This document shows positions 58,441 to 64,000 of a DNA stretch of 64,000 bases, piece after piece (the first letter of the stretch is position 1; the number at the start of each line of letters is the position of its first letter). The notes beneath the pieces are model-generated. The model did no database searches. It had not been told where the DNA came from and saw nothing but the letters and a program-made list of their open reading frames with translations. Source of the stretch: a candidate division SR1 bacterium Aalborg_AAW-1. GTDB taxonomy: Bacteria; Patescibacteriota; Gracilibacteria; Absconditabacterales; Absconditicoccaceae. The stretch is from NCBI GenBank assembly GCA_001007975.1, contig CP011268.1, positions 310,001-374,000 of the forward strand, read 5' to 3'. A program made the translations under genes and the position numbers.

Positions 58441-59706
58441 CTAAAGTCTTAATTCTACACTTTTCACCTCTCCACTCTTCAAATCCTTGATCTGATAGAT
58501 ACCTTTTCCCAGTTCATTTCATCAAAGAATCACTATGTAGTCATATCATTGTTTATCAGCAAATTCTATTGCTTTAGAAAGTTTCTTCATTTCTAATGAG
58601 GCAATAACTACAGTATTATTCTTTTCTCTCAATTCTTGAGCAATATGGTGAAGAGTTATTTGTGCCTCATCTACTAAGAGTGGGACATAATACGTACTTT
58701 TCTGAGTAAAACGATTTATAAGAGAATCAGACAATCCCCAACTTTCAATAAATAATTTTGCAGGTTCATCTCAAGGAGCAGCTCCAACTGCTGGAAATGC
58801 ATCTACTCCAAAGACAGTAGCAAGACCATTATAACGTCCACCACCAAACATTGCACGACGATTATCTGGGTGGGTATCAAAAAATTCAAACACTATTCAA
58901 TCATAATAATCAAATCACCTCATCAGAGATCATTTAAATTGAATATAATCTTTGTATCATAAATCACAAAGATGGTCGTATACTTTTTTGAGGTCTGCTC
59001 ATATCTCTCATAGGTTCTCAAGTGAATCATTTTCTAAGAATTCTACAATAAGTTTAATTTGTTCTCCCGTCAATCATTTTTCAAGAAGGGTCTTCTCAAA
59101 ATCTTCTCTCATCAATTTTTCCCACTTATCCATAACTCTCACTGCTTCTTTTTTATGGTTTGCATCAAGTCAAACTGTCTCATGAAGAAATACATCAATC
59201 ACACGACGATCATTTAGATACACGACAAATGAATTTTTAGGAGCACCATAGCCTAACATAATCTCTATACCCATTTGAATAACTTCACTATCAGCAAAAA
59301 GAGACTGTGATCCAAAACAATCAAAATTTAATTGTCGAAACTCACGGTTTCTTCATCTCTGTGGTCTTTCGTTACGAAAGAAATTAGCAATAGAGAAATA
59401 TCTCACAGGCTTAGGAAGCTGTGCATAACGAGAAGCAACCATACGAGTGACAGTTGGTGTCATCTCAGGTCTAAGAGCAAGTTCACGACCAGCTCTATCA
59501 ACAATAATTGTTAACTCTGATCATCATACATCTTCCCCAGATTTTGCACGATAGACATCTGCATACTCTACAATAGGTCACAAATATTCTTCATAACCAA
59601 AAGACTGACATACTTTTCTCCATACAGAGAATATTGCACTCCTTAATTTATATTCTTGAGGAAATCGATCAGAAGTTCCTTTTGGTGGTATCAACGAGAT
59701 AGACAT
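58441..59706 (-). CDS. hisS: Histidyl-tRNA synthetase
   Basis: HisRS charges tRNA-His. The 421 residues begin ISLIPPKGTSDRFPQEY (motif 1 region), then ELALRPEMTPTVTRMVAS, FFRNERPQRGRNREFRQLNFD (motif 2), DYYDGIVFEF and MFGGGRYNGL (motif 3 and the HisA signature), with a C-terminal anticodon-binding domain (YYVPLLVDEAQITLHHIAQE). Normal length. Many glycines are UGA. The stop is TAG. The promoter CTCTTGAATT...TACACT lies 30 nt upstream of the start. Confidence 0.93.
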
Positions 59707-59735
59707 AATCACGATATAAAATAAATATAATTAAA

Positions 59736-59763
59736 AGTGTACGAAATCATACTCACAATTCAA
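59736..59763 (-). promoter_or_regulatory. Promoter of hisS
   Basis: Minus strand CTCTTGAATT (TTGAAT 59758-59763), 16-nt spacer, TACACT (59736-59741). Confidence 0.5.
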
Positions 59764-59886
59764 GAGAAGTCATCTCAATATCATAAATCATAACACTTTC
59801 TATAACAAAAGCACTTGAATTATAATACAGAATAAATAATTTGTAGTGAAAAAATCTTCATTTTTAATTATTAATTCTCAATTTTT

Positions 59887-60186
59887 ATGACTCCAGCTCA
59901 ACTCAAAAAAAAAGTAGAAACACTGACCAATGCATTTCTCTTTATGGAAGACGAAAAAGAAACATTCCAGCTACTCAAAACGCTCCTAACACAAGATGAA
60001 CTGCTTGAACTACAACAAAGGTTGAATATAGCAGTCAGACTTTATTTTGGGACTCCTTATACTCAGATAGAAAAAGAACTTGGCGTATCATCGACCACTA
60101 TAGCAAGAGTATCCAAGGTAATGAAAACGAAAAATAATGGATATCTTCCTCTTATCAAAAAAATGTATGAAGATCAAGAAGAATAG
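59887..60186 (+). CDS. TrpR/YerC-YecD family DNA-binding protein
   Basis: A 99-residue helix-turn-helix protein of the TrpR superfamily, YerC/YecD branch. LLTQDELLELQQRLNIAVRLY is followed by GTPYTQIEKELGVSSTTIARVSKVM, the recognition helix-turn-helix. The family function is unclear; a role as a repressor is inferred. It uses no UGA codon. It ends in TAG that directly abuts the TAA of the convergent DUF167 gene, with no base between. Confidence 0.85.
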   Translation: MTPAQLKKKVETLTNAFLFMEDEKETFQLLKTLLTQDELLELQQRLNIAVRLYFGTPYTQIEKELGVSSTTIARVSKVMKTKNNGYLPLIKKMYEDQEE

Positions 60187-60429
60187 TTATTGTTTCTCTA
60201 TAATTTCTATTATTTTTTTTCTTCATTTCTCTCCTGATACCAGTCTCATCTGGTATTTTTTGATATTGAAAAAATCTGCTAGCAAAACGATAATCGCATC
60301 ATTGGCCGATCCCTCGACTGCCTTAGACGACGTGAATACATGATAGACTTCCTTTCCTGTCAGAATATCAATTTCTTTTCTTACTATGTTTCTTTTAGCT
60401 CCAGGATGAGCTATGACTGATATTTTCAT
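60187..60429 (-). CDS. DUF167 (YggU-like) protein
   Basis: An 80-residue member of the DUF167 family of unknown function. Marks: ISVIAHPGAKRNIV at the start, VYHVFTSSKAVEGSANDAIIVLLADFF (PP.dGkAN..li..la) and LVSGEKGRKKI (the UGA-Gly at the end extends the protein beyond SGEK, matching the family G..sr.K pattern). It lies 9 nt downstream of the His-rich membrane protein gene. Confidence 0.82.
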
Positions 60430-60438
60430 TCGAGTATA

Positions 60439-60903
60439 TTAATGATTATGATCGTCTTCGCAAGCCTCATCATGACACGATGCATGTGCTTTATGATGAT
60501 GAGTTACACAATGTGTCGTGCGATGAAGCCAATATTCACCTAGTCCAATCAATACTCCAGCAGCAAGTGTCCCCACAATCAACCATATCATACTATGCTC
60601 ATCGTGAGCATGTCCATGTTCTTCCATGTGATGTAACGTTTCCATACCTACATAAAGATGAATAATCACGTGATAGACAATAGGAAGATATGTACAAAGA
60701 AATTTTTGCCAGACACGGTGAGCGTAACGTTCTCTTATAAGGCCTGCTATAATAACTACAAACCAATAAGAGGTGTGTAATATACCCGTTAGCGTAAGAA
60801 GAGAGAATGGCGGAAACTCTCTAAAAATGATAAACACAAATACAATTTCTACTAAAAGAAATAATCCTAAATGCTTCAGAAAATTAATAGCTGATTGTTT
60901 CAT
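60439..60903 (-). CDS. Membrane protein with His-rich loop and tail, 154 aa
   Basis: Not recognised at family level. Four hydrophobic segments are seen (LGLFLLVEIVFVFIIF, LLTLTGILHTSYWFVVIIAGL, YLPIVYHVIIHLYVGM, MIWLIVGTLAAGVLIGLG). Histidines cluster in the loop HHMEEHGHAHDEHS and in the tail HHHKAHASCHDEACEDDHNH, the kind of stretch that binds Zn or Ni. All glycines use GGN codons. It starts 23 nt after the COG0523 GTPase stop, so the pair looks like a metal-handling operon: a membrane transporter or sensor and a GTP-dependent metallochaperone. Role is inferred from context. Confidence 0.6.
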   Translation of the reverse strand: MKQSAINFLKHLGLFLLVEIVFVFIIFREFPPFSLLTLTGILHTSYWFVVIIAGLIRERYAHRVWQKFLCTYLPIVYHVIIHLYVGMETLHHMEEHGHAHDEHSMIWLIVGTLAAGVLIGLGEYWLHRTTHCVTHHHKAHASCHDEACEDDHNH

Positions 60904-60926
60904 AATACAAAAGAATATATAACAAA

Positions 60927-62072
60927 TTAAAATGATACGAGAGCTTGATCTAAACGATCACTAATAGTATCTTTATTTATATTCACACCAATAATTACCA
61001 ATTGCGTCACCCTATCTTTCTGTGGACGATCTTTGATCTCAAGATATTCTTCTCGTTGACCATTCATTTCAAGTTCTTGTTTGGTCTGTGCTCCCATCCA
61101 TCTTCAGAAAGGTATAATTGAAACCTCTCCTCATGCAATAGCAAATTCAAAGGCTTGAGCATTATCATTAGCCAACCAACAAACACCTTTTGCTCTCACG
61201 ACCCCAGATAGTCCCTCTTCTAAAATTTTTCTTAACTGTTCCATATCAAATGGTTGATATCTCGTATAGATAAACGATGAGATTCCATACTCTTCAGTTT
61301 CAGGAGTATGTGCAGCATGTCATCATCATTCCATCTCTTTGACCCATAAAGGAGCTTGCGATGCCTGTTCATAATCAAATAATCCCGTATCCACAATATC
61401 AGTAATATTTACCTCTCCACGAGAAGTAGTTATAATACGAGCATCAGTATTTAAAGAACGAATCACACTGACCAATTTCGAAAGTTCTTGCTCTGAGACA
61501 AGATCAGATTTATTAATCACGATGATATTAGCAAATTCTACCTGCTCTACCAGAAGATGACTAATCGTACGAATATCTTCTGCATCATCGACTTGTTTCA
61601 TCTCATAAAGACTTTCCGCACTATAGAATTGTTTGAGAAAATCTTTCGCATCGACAACCGTTACCATAGTATCAAGCTTCGCTCGTTTCCCCAGATCAAT
61701 ACCTGTCTCTTCATCTACATACGAAAAAGTCTGCGCAACGGGAACAGGTTCAGATATTCCTGTGCTTTCTATAATCAGAGCATCATAGTTACCCTGTTCA
61801 CAGAGTTTTTTGACTTCTTGGATCAGATCATCTCTTAGGGTACAACAGATACAACCATTGGACATCTCAACCAGTTTTTCTTCTGTCTGAGAAAGTTCTA
61901 CACCATTTTTAATTAATGATGCATCGATATTGAGCTCTGCCATATCATTTACGATAAGAGCGATCTTTTTATCTCCTCTCTGCGTAAGGATATGTTTAAG
62001 TAATGTTGTTTTACCAACTCAGAGAAATCATGAGAGGACGGTAACGGGGATTAGAGGTGATGATATAGTCAT
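60927..62072 (-). CDS. COG0523/CobW-family GTPase metallochaperone
   Basis: COG0523 GTPases deliver metals, often zinc, to target proteins. The 381 residues contain VTVLSGFLGVGKTTLLKHIL (P-loop with two UGA glycines), NGCICCTLRDDL (metal-binding CxCC), SDLV-type NKSDLVSEQE (G4) and the CobW C-terminal domain from about residue 260, after a short His/Gly stretch (EGGGHAAHTPE). Length is normal. Downstream lies the His-rich membrane protein, upstream a PLP enzyme with rhodanese domain. Zinc is the most likely metal, but the sequence alone does not prove it. Confidence 0.88.
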
Positions 62073-62099
62073 ATTATCCAAGAAAATAAATAAAATATA

Positions 62100-63386
62100 T
62101 TACTTATGAATGCATATTTGGTTCTTACATACAGGATATCAACTATTGTATCGATGTATTATTCAAGATTCTAATGATTGAGCGTTATATCATAATGATT
62201 TGACATACTTCGCAACAATATCAGATTTAGAACCATATGAACATACAAAGACATACTTATATTCTTTCGATAGCGATGTCTCTACAAACTCATCCACATA
62301 ATGAAATGGAATTGAAGATGCTGCATCAATATGATATTCATTGAATTGGTCTTGAGGTCTAAGATCTATAATCCAAAGATTATCAAGATATTGCATATCA
62401 TCAATCAATTGTTGCACTGTATATCACTCTGAATTCGTTGTATCTAGGACAACTTCATAATCATAAAGATATGGTAATGCAGTATCAGGACAGGCAAATA
62501 CAAGATGAACACCTCTATTATGTGCTAACTGAGATTGAGCATATTCTAAGGTTGCATAATAATTCATACCAGAACTTGGACCTCATAAAATCCCATATTG
62601 ACACAACTTTGTGCTATATTGATAGGCATCATGTGTTCATACTTTAATAATCTGATCAGTCCATTTTTTCCAATCAAATCAAATATGTGAAAGTAATCAT
62701 TCTGTTCTTGGTCAAGGTATAGGATTATTTTCTTTTCTTACTACACCTATTGTGTATATATCAGGATTTTGTTTTTTTAAATACTGAGAAATACCTAATA
62801 AGGTACCTGTAGTTCAAAGGCTTGTAATAATTCCATCTATTTCTGGTAACTGATTAAAAATCTGAGGTCAAGTAATATCATAATGACTCTTCCAATTTAT
62901 ATCATTATCGTATTGTCAAAGGTTATGTCGTCAATCTTTTTTTCATAACGATTTTGCAATATTGATACTACTCTCTGGATCATTAGGATTAGGACAAATA
63001 GGCTCATTATTATATTTTATATTCAATCACATGAGAGATAATAACTTTCTCTTCCCCTCAGTAACCTCTGTAGAGACAATAGCAGTCGTATCACAATTAT
63101 TGTAAACTTTACCATACACACTTACAGAATAGGCAGTATTTCATGAAGAGCTTTCTACAAAATGATTAATATCAGAACTATTTGACAGAGCATCTTGTAC
63201 CATATATCGAGCGGGTAATGATTTTATATTCAATAACGGATTCATATAAAGAAGTTTTGCATAGATATGTATTCAATTATTATAATAGGGATTCAACGAC
63301 TCTGGTAATTCAACCAAAGGAGTAATGTAATTATGGGGATCATGAAATTGTTGTAATGCATCTCTACCTCTATATATATTTTTCAT
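62100..63386 (-). CDS. Cysteine-synthase-like PLP enzyme fused to a rhodanese domain
   Basis: A 428-residue fusion. Residues 1 to about 310 are a fold-type II PLP enzyme: MNPLLNIKSLPARYMV holds the PLP lysine, VESSSGNTAYSVSVYG the Asn/Ser phosphate loop (SGNT), and IITSLGTTGTLLGISQYLK the glycine-rich loop. Residues about 320-428 are rhodanese-like: LWIIDLRPQDQFNEYHIDAA and FVCSYGSKSDIVAKYVKSLGY with an active-site Cys. Together they suggest sulfur transfer, for example making or breaking a cysteine persulfide. UGA codons are many. It lies 27 nt upstream of the COG0523 GTPase, probably in one operon. Confidence 0.82.
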
Positions 63387-63413
63387 CAAATAAAAAACTC
63401 ATCAAAATAAACA

Positions 63414-64000
63414 TTAATTGTTTTTCAAACTCTCCAATTTCATCACTCTTTCCACCAGACTAAATCACTGATAATTTTTTACCTCTTCATAGATATGAGC
63501 AATGCTATCTTTGACCGTAGGAGAAACCTTATCATAATCATACGCAAATAATCCATCATCAAATCCTATACTGCCAATGACCTTATCACCAAATTCTTCA
63601 TAGATCTGATGAATGTATTCGTTCTCTTGATACTTATTTACTACAAATCAGAAGTTAACATCAGACATCTCGCATAAGTTTTTGATCTGACGAGCGACCT
63701 TAATACTATTTCTACTGGGTTCTACAACCGTGATAAGATAATCACAAGCATGATAGAGTCCAAAGTTGATCATATCGACACCAGCTACTCCATCGACCAC
63801 GACATCTCGATTTCATTCATCTAAGAGTGTCAACCATACTTTGAGTGGATTACTCATACCGTGCGAACAGCGCCCACCAGTTATCACATCTTCAGAACCT
63901 AGTCAGACAATACCTATTTGAAGATTTTTGCTATGATCAACTAATACTCTTTTACTAAACTCATCCCTATCATCCAAAAAAAACTTACAATGACCGAGAT
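63414..64000 (-). CDS. CooC/ParA-like P-loop ATPase (5' end beyond window)
   Basis: The C-terminal about 195 residues of a SIMIBI-class ATPase; the Walker A region lies outside the window. Visible: DDRDEFSKRVLVDHSKNLQIGIVG, SEDVITGGRCSHGMSNPLKVWLTLL, VVVDGVAGVDMINFGLYHACDYLITVVEPSRNS, VNFGFVVNKYQE. This matches the CooC/MinD-like group that inserts metals or positions proteins. The start is beyond 64000. It is 27 nt upstream of the PLP-rhodanese gene and belongs to the same possible metal/sulfur operon. Confidence 0.72.

Overview
The window is AT-rich and reads correctly only if UGA is sense. With UGA as a stop, almost every recognisable protein breaks into short pieces. With UGA read as glycine, the pieces join into full-length families, and the UGA codons fall on invariant glycines: the tilS PP-loop, the Mur ligase and COG0523 P-loops, the Nudix box, the guanylate kinase TTR..PR.GE motif, the HELGH of a metalloprotease and the GS motif of a nucleotidyltransferase. 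No CDS assigned here ends in TGA; all end in TAA or TAG. This is translation table 25, so the source is most likely Absconditabacteria (SR1) or Gracilibacteria within the Patescibacteria/CPR; I cannot separate the two from this window. The anti-Shine-Dalgarno end of the 16S rRNA is altered and starts lack clear SD sequences.

Layout. 0-6.8 kb: end of an Hsp20, a secreted CAP protein, a TraG/VirD4-like ATPase with a C-terminal S1 domain, and small hypotheticals, a UPF0173 hydrolase and a Nudix hydrolase. 6.9-7.1 kb: a 6S-like structured RNA. 7.2-13.7 kb: a disordered protein with repeated FD(I/L)P motifs, rsmE, a short murE-like ligase, prmC and a PrsW-like protease. 13.7-18.5 kb: an rRNA unit in the order 23S-5S-16S. 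18.9-28.3 kb: two very large genes, a DUF11/Cys-rich surface protein (1342 aa) and a 1718-aa protein with a Gly-rich tail. 28.4-33.3 kb: prepilin peptidase, a YidD-Fmt fusion, holA, a MurI-like protein lacking the cysteine motif, and galU. 33.3-46.8 kb: tRNA-Thr, gmk, phosphohexomutase, MNT nucleotidyltransferase, exonuclease/degenerate helicase, metalloprotease, yceD/tilS with overlapping start codons, frr, yidC, a GH3-like enzyme, rsmI and a WbaP-like sugar transferase. 47.0-48.7 kb: an array of 11 tRNA genes with rpsT inside it and two decayed tRNA 3' ends carrying a shared 22-nt insert. 48.8-51.7 kb: a glycosyltransferase with its two GT-B halves in swapped order, a WecA/MraY-type transferase and tsaB. 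51.8-56.5 kb: two VirB6-like membrane proteins. 56.6-64 kb: cysS, hisS, yerC, DUF167, a His-rich membrane protein beside a COG0523 metallochaperone, a PLP enzyme-rhodanese fusion and a partial CooC/ParA-like ATPase.

How it fits together. The cell-surface set (surface protein, giant protein, prepilin peptidase, CAP protein, VirB6-like and TraG-like proteins, polyprenyl-phosphate sugar transferases) suits a small host-attached cell with secretion or pilus machinery. The rest is translation, tRNA modification and a thin wall/polysaccharide pathway. Promoters recur with a (CTC)TTG(C/A)A(A/T) -35 element and a 16-17 bp spacer. Several unusual gene architectures stand out: YidD-Fmt, TraG-S1, the permuted GT-B, the PLP enzyme-rhodanese fusion, the 23S-5S-16S order and palindromic mini-repeats in tRNA remnants and inside prmC.
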